A DNA stretch of 64,000 nt from Marasmius tenuissimus. Lineage: Eukaryota > Basidiomycota > Agaricomycetes > Agaricales > Marasmiaceae. The first letter of the stretch is position 1. Every line of letters begins with the position of its first letter. Location of the stretch: NCBI GenBank assembly GCA_029532415.1, contig JAQOTA010000015.1, positions 868,001 to 932,000 on the forward strand, written 5' to 3'. The notes beneath the pieces were generated by a model that did no database searches, was not told the DNA's origin, and saw only the letters and a list, made by a program, of their open reading frames with translations. The translations under genes were made by a program, and so were the position numbers. Below, piece by piece: positions 1-13,496 of this stretch.

Positions 1-805
1 CAACCCGAGCCTCTGAACGAACAAATGGTAGTACCGACGGACCGTCATCAAGGGGTTCAGTGCATATATCCTCGGAATCCATACGGCCGTTTCTAGAAGA
101 GACCTTGAGTTTTGGGCTTATGCGGGTAGGGTTTCGGACTGGAGTTTGAGGAGGGTTAGCTAGAGGGTCTGGTCGAGCTGTGGTGTTGGGAAGGAGGTAC
201 GGTTTCCTTCGGATGATTTCTTGGATGCCCGAGTTTTGCTAATACACAAGGTTTCAGATCCAGGTGTTCTGACTTTCAGAGCTTTGAAGGCACGGCTTTC
301 GCCTCTATGTCTGTGGTAGTGTACTCCGTGCTGGGGGGCGAAATACTGTAGAATGAAGATGTATTACATGGGATCCCGTGTATATAGATAGACAATAGGA
401 GACAGGATGGATTTTCGATATAAAATTACCGGAAATTGTTTCGTAAGGTTACATGAGCAATGCGACTGGTGCGAGGCAATTGATACGATGTTCAGGTCAA
501 TGAGAAGGAAATTAGCTGGCAATGGATATAAGCACAAGTTGCATGATTCACAGAGGTATGTATTGAATGACATTACCTTTAGCGCGAGCTAGTCGTGGCA
601 TATAGAGTTGAATCTCTACGCTGGCGTCCAAAATGCTTAAATCCCCCAGCGGGAACGGGGATACGCGACCTAAAGCTAGTGGATTTCTGAGCTCTCAGGG
701 GCGCCGCAGATCCTGACGGGTGAGTAGGAGTCGCCGGAAAGTCAGATGCCGGCGTTAAGGGAGAATCTTCGAGTGGAGAATCTGACAGCCAAAAATCAGG
801 CGGCG
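1..805. repeat. 3' flank module of the array gene, copy 1
   Basis: No gene is seen here. The stretch lies beyond the stop codon of the first array gene and recurs with high identity at about 12660-13496 and 33560-34397. All three contain the same stretch with CTCTGAACGAAC near the start and TTTCAGATCCAGGTGTTC in the middle. Copies at 190-620 and 33755-34190 are almost the same base for base. It therefore marks one edge of the duplicated unit. Confidence 0.75.
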
Positions 806-2623
806 TCAAGTACAGAGATGCCAATGAAGCAAACCTTGAAGCCGATCGAATCGATCCGAGTCGTTCACGGACTGGAAGATGTTTCCGTCAAATCCAACGT
901 GTCGAGCAAAATCGGTGGTGGTGGGGTCGAAGCCTCGGGAGAGTTGATATTGGTGGATGAGTGCGTAGTGGTCATTTGACCAAGACTGCGAGTGGCAGTA
1001 ACTGTAGAAAGAGAGCCGGATGGGGAGGCCGAGATCGTCGCAGACATTGTGCGGGATGGGAAATCCGCCGTCTTCATCGAAAGACCAGAAGTGGACAGAA
1101 GACGTGTTGCCGTGGGGGAGGTCAAGAGGAGGTGGTTGGGGGCGGACAAAGAGGTAGATTGGTTGGCGGGATCGTCGATGGGGTTCAGAGTTTGGAAGGT
1201 GGCCATCCAACGAGGCCCAATGGCAGACGAGGTCTGGAGATGTTAGCAGGTGGAAGGGGAATGAAAAACGACGACGCACAGTAAACACTCAGATCATCTT
1301 CCAATGAGATTCCACGGGCGTGAAAAACGCTCGATGCTTGCGACATCCACGCCCTATCTACATTCCAATTCCACCACAACTCAATAACACGTCCACCATT
1401 GAGTGTGAATCTACTCGAGGTTTCGGATAAAGAAGTGGAAAATTCCCTCAAAACTCACCTTGTCAGCCCATTGTCCAACAATCTTCGATCTGAAAGACTA
1501 TTTTCTAAGCTCGTCCAGGTGTTGTTTGCGATGGCGATGGGCGTGTTTGTCAACTTTGAAACCACAGTCGGTTGAGCAAACCGTTCAGGCACATCGGAGA
1601 TCGTGTCAGCCGCCAAAGACACGCCCGCGACGACGGCCCAATCGATTTCCCTCGACTTGAGACTCGTAAACAAGCGTAACAAAACATCTTCCTGCCAGAC
1701 GAGTTCTACAGTCAAAGGCAGGTCCTTGATCTTGAGACTGAGGCCCCCTCCGCGGATATCGGGATTTGGCCCTGGTGGACCCCGACAAATCATTCCTTTT
1801 CCTGCATCCAACCACAGCTCATTTCGACTGGAAAAGCAACCTAACTGCAACTTTGACTAGTTGGAACAATTGATTCTGAGCATTACACTGGCTACTTACA
1901 CCCAAGTTAACAAGATACGTCTGACCCAACAGCCCTATCTTTCCCGTCAAGCTTGCAATTGGTGTCAAGTCTACAGCAAACATCAGCTGGACTAGATCAG
2001 CATGCATCCAAACACGCACCGTTATACATGATGAGCGAGGGAATCGCAGACTTGTTGTAGCCGTAGATTTGCGACGCATTCGATGTTCTGCGATAATATG
2101 AGATCGACAATGATGAGAAGGGTTGGAACCCACAGTATTCTTGATAACATCCGAAAGTCCCGTTCGAAAGCCTGTCAAAAGAGTGTAAATTTCGATTCAC
2201 AACGATCATCTCTGGACCACAACCTACCTTTTGTGCGTCTGGTCCACTATACTGCACCACGGTAAACATCGTGTCTTGTTTCCCTTGCACTCTCGCTGCA
2301 CAGATTGTCTTGTCAGCCCGATATCCCTCTCTCCACCACCATTCATCTTCATCGTCCCATTCCCGCGGGTATGTGTAGCATCCATTATCCTTCAGCTTGT
2401 GTATGTCGCCGCGCTTCACCTCATTGAACTGAACCACGGTTAAATCATTGCATTCGGAGCGACACTCTATGCTCACCTCATCGAACTCCGTGACTTCTCT
2501 CTGCTTCTCCTTCACATGAACGATTGTTGTCGTGTGGTTGACTTGGTCCCCTTGGATTTGGACAAAGTTGCCACCGTTGATGCGGAAGTTCTGGGCGTTT
2601 TGGAAAAATTCGGAGGAGGACAT
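806..2623 (-). CDS. Array gene copy 1, leader-bearing family of unknown function
   Basis: Function is unknown. Eight exons join in phase to a protein of 498 aa: 2623-2477, 2428-2228, 2171-2134, 2087-2020, 1991-1900, 1850-1459, 1410-1280 and 1233-806. The ATG at 2623 is chosen because all sister copies start at the same place. Residues 17-27 read GGNFVQIQGDQ, a leader like those at the front of many basidiomycete NACHT proteins. Exon 2 carries YPREWDDEDEWW and DTMFTVVQYSGP, exon 6 LWLDAGKGMICRGPPGP and NTPIAIANNTW, exon 7 RAWMSQASSVFHARGISLED, and exon 8 QPIYLFVRP and FDPTTTDFARHVGF. No signal peptide or clear membrane segment is visible. I recall similar multicopy hypothetical proteins in Agaricales but cannot name a domain. 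The frame is intact, so it may be functional. Confidence 0.8.
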
Positions 2624-4640
2624 CGATTATAGAAGTAGTGGGGTGTGCGTCGAATGGGAGGAAGGAGAGGCGGTACTCGAGGTGGTATAGCTGTACCAGG
2701 CTCCCACGATCCATCAGAACACGCGGCGTCCATGATCCATCATCTAACAGCAATGACTCCCTGCCGCACTATAACCCACAATTCCCTAGGTTCCGGTCAG
2801 CGCTTTTCCTTATCGATACGAGCATAGCCTGTCAGAAACACGGTGATTTCCAGGTGGAACACTCACATGAATACATGCTGTTTTTTAGCGTCTTCTCCTT
2901 ACTTTCAACCTGCTTTTGTCCCTCGTAGCCCGTAAGTAGTGATAAAGGTGAATGTGTGGTCGTATCGTATCCTCTGAGTTTGAAGGTCAGGAAAGCGAGA
3001 TCCGTCGACTCTCAGAACGGTTGGGTCGTGGTGAGGGTTTTGTCGGGGTGAGAGTTGTGGAAGAAGGGATATCGGCCCGAAACCGGATGGGAGGAGTGCG
3101 CATAGACGCCCGTGCTTTGACTTGCGCTCAGACCACCACCATGACTACAGCAAACGCTTGTAATCTCTCTTCCTTCTGTGTTTCTTTTCGCTCTCAGGCC
3201 CAGGTGTCGTACTGAAGCATCAAGCCGGCATACTGTCCACAGAAATTCTGTCCTTTTGAAGTGCAGAGTAGGTTGTCGTTGACCTGACCGTGACCCCCGG
3301 GACTGTGAGTCCTCTATTCTATTCGTTCGATGACCTGCGGAGCGCTTGATCATACCTCAAGAAGTAGAATAACTTGTACTCGATCTTCTGGGTGAGTGAA
3401 TCAGGTCGGTTCAAGGTAGAACCCACGAGCAACAATATGTTAACCCCTTTGCCGGTCTGACTGGTTTAAGTATGCCTCAAGAATCTTCAAGTCGAGCCTT
3501 TCCGAGTTATCAAAGCAGCGACATATGGGCTCTGGGCACTGGGACATGCATCATGGAAGGTACGTAGTACCGCACCCATTCTTCCTCTTCAGTCCTGACG
3601 CGCGACCTCTCAATGGAGTCACATATAACTTGAACCCGTCTTACTGGGCTCGAAACCATCCTTTCTCAGCTGCTAACATCAATATCCTCTACACTTTCGT
3701 TACTCTCCCATCGTCAGCTAAAGCTGAAGCCCGGTCTCCCTTCATCTCGGAAGGATTCTCAAGGGTCGTCACCGTGAGATAGCCAGACTTCAAAATCAAG
3801 CTGTTGTACCACTCGAAAGACGTTTCAGCACCCTTGAGTGATTCTGGAATCCACGGAACGCCTATATCTCGAGACATCTGTATTTCCGATGCGCTGGAGT
3901 CTCGTTACAAATGTCGGTGGAGATGGCAGTGGTGGCGAGAAACAGGGTGCTCAGTTCGATGTTGAGGTCACCACTATCGCGTCCGAGTTACAATAATGGT
4001 TACTCATCACAGGACTGTATGGCGAGCGTCGTATAGGTTGGTATAAGTTCTGAGGTACGTTCTTCGAGATCTCATGAAAGTTTCATTGACGGATACACCA
4101 GCTGATTGGTCACAGTCGGACGAAGCTGGCACACGGTGGCGCGGGACGTACAGTTGACCTTCACAAAGCTGTTTTCCAATGATCTAGTGGGCATCCACAG
4201 CCCCATCGAAGGCTGAAGCAACGTCGTCTCGCCCAGAGTCAGCCGCCCGAGAACGAACGAACGGCTCGAAGCATGAACGATAACCTTTATGGCATGTGCC
4301 ATTGGGATTATCCGAAGGTTGAGATATTCACTTGAGCGCTTTATGAAGGTTATTCACCTCTCTTCATCTGTGTGCTCAGGCTAATGCTTGCTCTCAATCC
4401 GTCAACGCCAACATCGGAGATGAAGCCGGTTTGCCCAACACACGGTACCGTCTCTCGCATCCTCAAGTTGGATATGCCAAGATCGTCGTAATCGCCACTG
4501 GAACTCAGAGATGTGAGCCCACAAAGTGTCTCATTCATTCGAGGTACGAATCCTCAGCGCTGCAATTGAAAGCAGGGGAAACGGAGCGGAAGGAGAAGGG
4601 TCGAGAAGGTGATTTAGAGGACCGTATGCGGCCCTGGTGA
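2624..4640. repeat. Upstream spacer of copy 1, shared modules
   Basis: No supported gene. It contains the upstream region of copy 1 plus modules that recur behind other copies. The block near 2980-3130 (TCCGTCGACTCTCAGAACGG, then a run reading CGGCCCGAAACC) is found again at 24840-24930 and 36575-36650, and inverted at about 40900-41010. The block near 3500-3830 (GGGCTCTGGGCAC) matches 37150-37400 and, in part, 41200. Confidence 0.6.
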
Positions 4641-6180
4641 CAGGGTAGTTTTTCTCTAAGCAGTGCCGGCCTAGTCTTGATGATTATTCACCAAAACGCC
4701 GTCGTACCCAGTGAATAGTCGTGCCTAGCGATGGAGGATAGGTCATGGAAGCAGCCAAACAGTATCTGGGACCGTATGCCTTTGATCAGAGCGGTAGTCA
4801 GCAAGTCAGCGCTACAAACCATATCTATCAGGGTGTGCGTTTCATTCTTCCAATGTCACTATTCAGGCCTGAAGTCTGCAGGTCAATCAGCAGTACGGAA
4901 TTGAGGGTCTCCACAAACCTTCCGGCTGCGTTCCCGTCCCTTCGTTCCCGACACATCCGAACCTTCCGATGTCTTCAAGCGGCGTAGAAGACGTCTTCTC
5001 TCTTCCAGTCTCGGTGACTGCCAGTAGTAGATGATGGCTGATTCACCCGCCGCGGTGGCGACCAGTTTGACTTACTCAAAAGCGACCACGTATCCAAGGT
5101 CGCTTGAGAAACGTCTCTCTAGGATGGAAACCATACAATTTGTTAGAGATCAGATGGCTAGCATTGTCATTAACTTCTCTTGAATACTGAGACGAAGGAG
5201 GCCAAGCAGACCACGACAGCACGGAGGGAGTGGCGTGTATACAAGATAGGTTAGCAGTAATCGGAGTCAATGGAGTTTGTTGGAGCTGCACGGGAGACGG
5301 AGGTATACGCAGAGATCGGGTAGTAAAAGGTAACATATAGATGTGAGGAATCGGAGGATTGTTCCACACGAAGGGTTGAATCACAAAGTACTGGTATGTC
5401 GATGAGGATATCCAAGGAATGAGGCTCGGGGACCATGTTTCACGGAGCATCTTGTCGACAATGCCATTATACGAGAGGGAGTTGAATAGGGTTTGATTGC
5501 AAGGACCAGCAGCCTTCCATCGCTTGGAGCTCCGCGTTACCTGTTGTGGACGGCAAGGGTTAGTCAAGTCCGAACAGAGGTTCTACCAAACAGTTTATTT
5601 TGACCTTGGCGCGTCGAGTCGAGTGGCTTGCAGGTAGAAACGTTGAACGTTGAACTGGGGACATAACTTGTTATCTGAAACGGCGGGCACGATAGCGGCG
5701 GTTAGGTCGAATCCTCAGAGGGGATGACACTGAGTTCTATCTTTGCATTGAGATGAGTATTCGTAATATGAAGAATTGGTGGGAGTGGAGGTGAGCCGCA
5801 CGGAGAGGTTGCGTTTTGATTGCGGTATTCCAGGGGGGGAAAGGATGCCGGCTCTCTTCATTTGTGAGGCTAAGCTGGATCGAGATGAAAGGGGAGCCAC
5901 TGGGGAAACGTGGTCGAGGCGTGTGAGATCGTATCGGCCATAGGAGTCGGCGAGCCCAAAATCAAGGCCAATAGTCCACCAGAGGATGTGCACGTAGGTT
6001 GGCATTCGGTTCTTCGCGATCGTCATTCGGGCTTCCAGCTCGAGAAGTTGTTCATCGCCGACCTAGCACCTCTCTCCGAGTCAACAACCACCACAGCTTG
6101 ATCCACCTCCACCACACTCAACCCTAGAAACCTTTCGGTGTTGACGTTGCTCCGTGTTGGGTTGAAGGTCCTCTATATCC
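4641..6180. repeat. Degenerate duplicated block X, copy 1
   Basis: No intact gene. The block matches about 28600-30600: GGCGTAGAAGAC occurs at both 4980 and 29327, a GACGGCAAG(G/A)GTT motif at 5546 and 29945, and GGTCGAATCCTC at 5705 and 30072. Reading frames on both strands are broken by stops. It may be a decayed gene, but I recognise no product. Confidence 0.45.
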
Positions 6181-9100
6181 ATGCCGCCGTGGAAGTCCTA
6201 TTTTTCGAGCTCAAGACTAGCGATCCTTGGCTGTTTTCGGGGTTGAAGCACTGAGGAGATGGGAGAAACATCGAATAAGACAAGGGCAAGTGGTGGGGAG
6301 TCATGGAGGTCGGGTGAGTCAATCATCCCGGGATTTCCGGTTGTGGGGGCCGGCGCCAGCCAGGCATCAAAACTCTATCGGCGTCCACCATAAACATCAC
6401 CTTGGTTTCTTCTTCCACCCCTCCAAATCGTTCTCAATCTCAACCGCTAGGTGAAAAAACAGCTTGATGCTTGGCTCACAAGCAAAAGCTTGACGCGTTC
6501 GGGGTTTTCTCGAGTCCCGGTCAGCACCCAGACTGGCCCCAGCGCAAAAAAACTCGAAGGACTCAACATCCATATTCAGCAACTATAGCGAGTAAAGAGC
6601 ACAAGTAGGTCACAAAAGATTCTGGGTGTAGGGATGGTAGGTTCGTCGTGGCAACTACGTCTCTGTCTCTCATTCTGACAGGACTTTGACTACGGCAGAT
6701 GTAACCCCTCTCAGCGTCGAATCAGCATCATCACTGTTACCCATGGTATCTCAGGGTGGAATATGGCAGGTGGATCTATTCGACGCCGTTATACCCCACC
6801 TCATCGGACCCAACGTCACCAGATCCCATCTTCCCTATCGTTATTCACGAGAGGACAGGTTGTGAAATAGAGATGTGCACATTGAGAGGTACGTGCTCGC
6901 TCCCTATACCACGCGCTCTTCGGTGAAAGTACTCAAAGGCTGGATTGCAGCTCCCGGGTTTTGAGCGACTGGCATGAATAAATCGAGACGGACGAGCGAT
7001 CTATTCAACGTTATACCGTTGTATACAACAAGGGCGCGGCTCGGAATGTGATTACTGTTTACACAGTCGACGACGGCAGACAAGCTTCGAAGTTCTCAAG
7101 TTGGAATGCCATCAACCAGGCAATCAGGTCTCTATCGCGATCATCACATCCGTTCCTCCATCACCTCAACCCATTGATCCCTCAAGTGGTGCAAATCGAA
7201 GTGTACCTTGGCTTGGAGGCACAGCGCCAGCGCTCAACTTGAACCTCCGTCATTCATTCCAACAGCCCAAAAGATCGAATCCGGATAGTTCACAGCGAGC
7301 GCCTTAATACTCACACCACCGTCGGCACCTCTCAGTCTTTCACAACCAAAGATGTACCGTGACCCGATAGAACACGTTGAAACGAGCCCTTGGTGAGCTA
7401 GTCTTGTGCGTGGCAGCTCAGCATCCCTCTAAACCCTACCTTTTTTAGCACGTCTACAAAAGGAACTCCAGAATGTGACCCTCCTAGCCTACCTCATCAC
7501 TCCGAATCCGAGTCTCAATATCACTCCTCGTTACTTGCGAATACCAGGGAAAAGGAATTCTGAGCTTCCAGAACACGGAGATGACATAGACCGTATAGAC
7601 ACGAGAGATTGAGATGCTCAATCTTAGGTCCCATGATTCATGGGGCGATGAACTGGTTGAGGCGTTGGTGCGTCTCAGTTCGTTCACTTTCCTCCCTTTT
7701 TGGGGTTCTGATTACTTCTCTACCTACAGGCCAACAGCACATCCGAGCCTGAGCACTAACGGTTTCTCTCCGAGATGCTCTCGATACCAGCATTGGGATG
7801 TTGAGGTCCCTTGTTCGTCATGGTAGTGTAGAGGTGAAGATATTGGGTCATAACCGACGTACGTCTTCCGATTCGGTTGACCTCGTCAGATTGTTTTTTA
7901 ATAGTGTTCTATTAAACAGCCGCAACGACTGTTGTCGTCGAGGAGACAACATTTCTTCTCACGACAGGCGGCACCAACTTCGGCGCACGGGATGTTAGAA
8001 GGGAAAGCTAAAAGGGATCAAAAGCCTTTCTCACAAGTAGATAATGACATTTTCCGTCCGGGAGCTCCTTCTTTTTATGGCAGTTTTGTGCGCTCTTTCC
8101 CCTCCAAAAAACCCTATATATTCCTCCGGACAAAGAATAAGAAATCCGACAGGTTTTTGAGGGATATCCTTTGTACTGAACCATGCCTTTTCCGGCAGGG
8201 GTATCACCTATTTTACCCACAGCATGTGATCAATATTACTCCTGGAAAATAACGTGGGCGCGCATACTTTTGAAAGAGGGCATGAAGAGGCTATGGAAAA
8301 TTTACTAGCCCAGAAACTATGATTTGCAGCCAAAAAGGTCAATTGGATCATTGACACTCACTTAAGGCAACTTTTTGAGGGTATTGAGGTGGGGTACAAG
8401 TCCAGAAGAGAGATTAGGTGTCAATTTTAGTGGCAACATAGCGGGAGAGGATGCCTGTGGCGCGTCTGCACAAAGGCGCGACGCGCCCACGTTATTCTCG
8501 AGGCGTAATTCCTATATCATGACTGCAGTAATACAGTCTAAATTATTTTGGCTATCCCGGGCGGGATATCAAAATTTCTAATCTTCATTTCCCTAGCGGG
8601 AAAGCTCTCGGCTTTCTCTTTCTATTGCGGGAGAAAAACAAGGACCTCACCGGACAAAAAATAATTGATACCGCTATTCCTTTGTCGAACGTAAGATACT
8701 ACCTCTTTCATGTGGGAAAGATATATTATCTGTTTTGGTTTCCCCTTTATCTTTCCCTTTTAATTTTCCTTGCACAATAGTCGGCCTCGCCTGTTGTGTC
8801 TATGTCCGTGTCCGATGGAGAGTAACGAAAAATCCGAAGTGCTGAGCAACAGCTTTGGTCCCATTCGAGGATCCCAACAACCCGTTCCGCCGAAGGCTAC
8901 GAAGATCGACCAAAATGCAGCCCCGATATCCGAGGAACGACCAGCCCTCGACAGGACACATTCAATCTACCGTTCTTCGAACTGCCAGCGCTCACCCGCT
9001 AGACACCAATCCTTGCCAGCACCACCCGAAGTTTCGTTGACTCGAGTTTCTTTCGATATCTCGAATGAGATTGGTCAAGATCATCATCAACGTTACGGGG

Positions 9101-9775
9101 AACTCAAATCGCGCCTTACGCCTCATACGGTCAGGGTACGAAGCTACGGCGCCGTAGCCAGGGAGATTCACGAGGAGCTGGTCGAGAAGAGTGAGAATCA
9201 GATTGGGAGACAACTGTGGATTGAGAGGGCAGTTTGTGAGTGGGCACGGTGCTGGGCGAGAGATGTGGGTTGAGGACACCGTACCTCTTTTTAAGTCCGT
9301 GGTTGGGCAACTTGTACGACGGCTGTAGAGCACCTCACGGGCCTCTGGAAACAAGCAGTCAGGCTACCTATGAGATTACTGGGAAGTACCATGTACGTAT
9401 TCTGTACCTTCCGCCTCCCGCCATCAATCCAGCTCATTCTCGCTCCCCAGACTCCAACCTTCTCAGCAAACCGTCTGGCCGAAGACATCGACAATGACAA
9501 TCACCACAAGGGTTCGTCACCTTCCTGCTCGAGAGTCACTCTCAACGCCATTCAACTCGTCGTTCTTTGTCCGTCGTCATCGCCAACCCATGGTTCATTC
9601 CAGGTGGTCGATACGAGGCAGATGTCGATTCAAGACAGACCAGACGAATTTCTGGCTCCTCGGACTCTCTCGGCGGCTTCCTGAGCCTTGTGGACGTGGT
9701 CAGTCTGACATGGTGTGAAAGATGAGACTATGGGTGGCATCGGGGATATGTAGATGCTGGGAGGTGCGTTATAGT
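6181..9775 (+). pseudogene. Degenerate intron-bearing gene block Y, copy 1
   Basis: This is one of three related copies (others at about 9776-12660 and 30600-33560). Exon/intron borders are still readable on the plus strand. Examples are a donor GTACGTGCTCGCTCCC near 6889, an exon ending IEMLNLRSHDSWGDELVEALVR near 7665, and an intron running from GTACGTC near 7858 to an acceptor before a segment that translates ATTVVVEETTFLL. An ORF at 8818-9273 (PPKATKIDQNAAPISEE) matches the other copies. Stops and frame changes elsewhere prevent an intact product, and I do not recognise the protein. It is also interrupted by the insert at 7998-8764. Confidence 0.45.
7998..8764. mobile_element. Candidate MITE / non-autonomous DNA transposon
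   Basis: A 0.77-kb AT-richer insert is present in block Y copy 1 but absent at the same place in the copies near 11400 and 32240. The left end reads AGGGAAAGCTAAAAGGGA and the right end, on the other strand, AGGGAAAGATAAAGGGGA, an imperfect terminal inverted repeat of about 20 bp. TTA flanks both ends (about 7995-7997 and 8761-8763), fitting a 3-bp target duplication as in the PIF/Harbinger group. There is no transposase ORF. Exact ends are uncertain by a few bases. Confidence 0.5.
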
Positions 9776-12660
9776 ATCAATTCAGATTTGCGTCTCAGAT
9801 GTATGGGGCGGAACGTTGGAGGACCGTCAAGTAACAGTGGAAAAATCATGGGTAATTGGGGAGTCTGAAAATGTCCCGGGATGTCCGATTGCGGGCGCCG
9901 GCACGGGCAGGCGTCAAAACTCCGTCTGCGACCACCATGAACATCGAGTTGGTTCCCTTGTCTCCACGTTCAAATCGCCCAGTTTCACACCTCCGGTGAG
10001 TCTAGTTCGATGTTTGACCTAAAAGCAGTATCCTGACGCGTTCGGCGCTTGCCTCTAGTCTTCACCTGAGCGCAAAAATCTCGAGGAGCTCAGTAAATCA
10101 CTTTCGACTACAGCAGTGACGACACAACTCATCTCTGAGCCAAACCCAAAAACCGTCACTTGGCTCACATTACCGTCAACATTGTCACGTCGCCCTCGGT
10201 ATCTCGAGGTTGAATTTACCGGATGGCTCTATTCGACACCTGCATAAAACGCCTCGCAGAACTCAAAAACATCAACCCACGTTCCGCTCTACTATCCTTG
10301 AGAAGGTTGAATAGGCTGTTGGATAGAGGTGTGCACATTGAGAGGGTACGTGCTTGCTCCCCACCCTATACGCTATTCGATGGCAGTTTTCAAACGTTGG
10401 ATTTTAGTTCCTGGGTTTTGGGCGGTTGGCGGCAGCAAATCGGGTCGGACGAGTAAACTACCGACCATCGAACTATTCGTTGTATACAACAAGGTCGCGA
10501 CTCAGGATGCGGCTACTATGGATACAGGCGATGACGGACGAACCCATCTCGAGCCAAGCATCCAGTTTTGTATGACCTCAACTGGGCCATTCGAGTCTCC
10601 TCCAAGCCCACACTCCTTCCTACATCACCACGTTCCATTGACCGCTCAGATGTTCATACCAACGTGTTCTTTGCCTCGAAGTCTTCCGAATTTCTCACGT
10701 CGACCCCCCAGCTCATCAAACTCGAATATCAAGCACCTTCTATACTATTCCAATTATCGGCACCTCAGCTTTTCACACCTCAAGATGCGCGGTAGACGTT
10801 GCAATGAGTCTTCGGTGAATTAGTTTTCCGCTCCGCGGCTCGATATCCATCTGAACCTTGCTCTTTTAGCACGTATCTGGAAGAAACCCGAAGTGCAACC
10901 CTTGTAGACTTCCCCGTTGCCCCAAATTCGCGGGCCTTGATAATTGCGGGTCGTTGGCCGTGAATCTTGAGAGAGTACCTGGCTGCCTGGGACATAGACA
11001 TGGTAGAGACCGCGTGTACACAGAAGATCGAGATGTTCAATGTCAGGCCATGGTGTGATGGACTGGCTGAGGCGTCGTTCCGAGGAACTTCAGCTCTCAG
11101 GTGCGTCCAATTTGTTCACTATCGCTTTTCTGGTTCTCAGATACTTTGCTACCTATGGGCCAGGAAAACTTGGGGCGATGGGACGTCTTCTCTAGGGTCA
11201 ACCGGGGGTTTTGCTTCGACTAGCATTGGCATGTCGAGCTTGTTTGCTGGTCACGGTGGGAAGGAGGACAGTGGAAGGTATCAGGCCATAATTGATGTAC
11301 GTCTCCGTCTGTTGACCCTGGTTAGATTGTCCTCTGATAGTGTTTCGTCAGACAGCTACGACTGTTTTCAACATCGAAGCAACATCTTCTTGTTGATGTT
11401 CAACATCTGAGAGCAAACGAAGGAACGGGAGCTTTGGTTCTGTTCAGGATCCGTTTCAAAGGCTACGACGATTAATCAAATCGCTGTCTTAACATTTGAG
11501 GAGTAACTGGTTCCGGAAGGTACGTACTTCTCGCTACCCATCAATACAGTACTTGCGATCCTCATCTACCAGATATCCGTATTGGCGTCCGAGGTCTCGT
11601 CAATCTGGGATGCCTTCCTTGACGTCTCAAGATACTACAAGATTGTCGCGATTGTTCTCGTATCGGGGAATCCAATATTTCCGATTCCCCTTGGGCCTCA
11701 GTCAGGGCGCGAATCTTCGGTCCTGCAGCTGCAGGCAAGGTTATTACGAGGAGCTGGTCAAGGAAGGCCGAGATAAGATCGGGAGAATTGGTGATACTGA
11801 AGGAGGGCCATGAGCGGTTATGGCACTGTACGAGGGATACGAATGTTTAGGGCGCCGTGTCTAGTCTTGTAGCAGATGATGGGGAGAGGGCTCATACGAC
11901 GACTGCGAGGCGTGTCTGGTTAGCCCTCGAGAACAAATAGTCTGGGTGCCTACGAGACGATGAGAAGGAAGCACACCGTACGTGTTCCGCCCGTCTTTCC
12001 TCATATACCATCAATCGGGCTAATTCCTGTCCTCTAGACTGTAACCTTTCCAGCACATCGCCCAGCTGGGGACTTCGCCATTCGCTTTCTCCAAAAGGCT
12101 TCGCCGTCCTGGTGCCCGAGAAAAATACGCTCGACTAGACATATTCCGTGTCAATCGTCCTGGCGAATCCATAGCATCGTCTGGGTTTGGATATGACGTT
12201 GAAGTTGCAAGACCGGACAATTTTCTCGTTCTTCTCGCGAATGCGGTTACTTTACACGATGTAAGGGATCAGGCTATGGGTGACCCCTCGGGATATGCAA
12301 ACGCTAGAGGGTATGTTACATCCAAACAATATCTTCATCTCGAACGTCAAGTGAATCTTCTGCCGAATAGGTTCGAGGATTCCCCGCCCCTCAGACTCCA
12401 TGTTCCTAGCCGTGGAGACACATCGACTGTGTTCTTGAGAGTTGTGGTCGTACCTGGTAACTCGCTCGCCGGAGAGAAAGCATGGGTTTCGTCTGGAGGA
12501 TGTGATTTCGTGACAGTGTAAATGGTGTGTTCATCTTTGAGATTTCACGACGGGAATGTTCACGCTTGCTGATGTGTCTCCAGAAGATCGATGTCAAGCC
12601 TCTCCACAACACCTCCTTCAAGATTCCGGTGTCTGTCATTGCCAGGCTCGCGCCATCGGG
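9776..12660 (+). pseudogene. Degenerate gene block Y, copy 2
   Basis: This is the second copy of the plus-strand block. Its DNA is close to copy 3 (30600-33560): 9830-10120 and 30655-30950 are nearly identical. Readable pieces include IELFVVYNKVATQDAATMDT near 10467-10530, DMVETACTQKIEMFNVRPWC near 10993, and a frame reading LVLLANAVTLHDVRDQAMGD near 12225-12285. Each piece ends at GT donors seen in the other copies. Stop codons between pieces argue against a working gene. The product is unrecognised. Confidence 0.45.
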
Positions 12661-13496
12661 TACTCGAGCCGCTGAGCCTCTGAACGAACGAATGACAGTA
12701 CCGACGGACTGTCATCAAGGGGTTCAGTGCATATATTCTCGGAATCCATACGGCCATTTCTAGGAGAGACCTTGGGTTTTGGGCTTATGCGAGTAGGGTT
12801 TCAGACTGGAGTTTGAGGAGGGTCATCTATAGGGTCTGGTCGAGCCGTGGTGTCGGGAAGGAGGTACGGTTTTCTTCAGATGGATGCCCGAGTTTTGCTA
12901 ATACACAAGGTTTCAGATCCAGGTGTTCTGACTTTCGGAGTTTCGAAGGCACGGATTTCGCCTCTATGTCTATGGTGGTGTACTGCGTGCAGGGCGGGTG
13001 AATTATTGTAGAATGACAATATATTTGATAGGACGGGGTATGTAGACGGACATTGTGAGAGCAGAAGGGGTTTTCATTATACTCCAACGAAAGTACCGGA
13101 TGTCAGGGAAAGTACCGGAAATCAGGTTGTGAGATTACATGACATGAATAATGCGCTTCGACTGTTGCGAGGCAACTAATACAATGTTCGGGTCGATGAG
13201 AAGATTAGCTGGCCATAAATTATGAGTACGAGTTGCGTGATTCACAGAGGTATGTATTGAATAACATTACCTTTAGCGCGAGCCAGTCATGGCATATCAA
13301 GGATCTCTACGCCGGCGTCCAAAATGCTTAAATCCCCCAACGGGAACGGGGATACGAGACCTAGAGCCAGTGCATTTCCGAGCTACCAGGGGCGTCGCTG
13401 ATCCTGACGGGTGAGTAGGAGTCGCCGGAAAGTCAGATGGCGGCGTTGAGGGAGAATCTTCGAGTGGAGAATCTGACAGCCAAAAATCAGGCAGCG
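12661..13496. repeat. 3' flank module of the array gene, copy 2
   Basis: No gene is seen. This is the second copy of the flank described at 1-805, ending at the stop codon of array gene copy 2. It is slightly more diverged than the copy at 33560-34397, for example with a shortened stretch near 13290. Confidence 0.7.

Noticed and set aside
5076..5567. A 163-codon minus-strand ORF
   Set aside because: It has no matching open frame in the related block near 29500-29960 and no recognisable domain.
7921..7998. A frame reading TTGGTNFGARDV, recalling the GGTNFG motif of GH35 beta-galactosidases
   Set aside because: No other GH35 signature is found in the block or its two sister copies, and the sister copies do not keep the motif.
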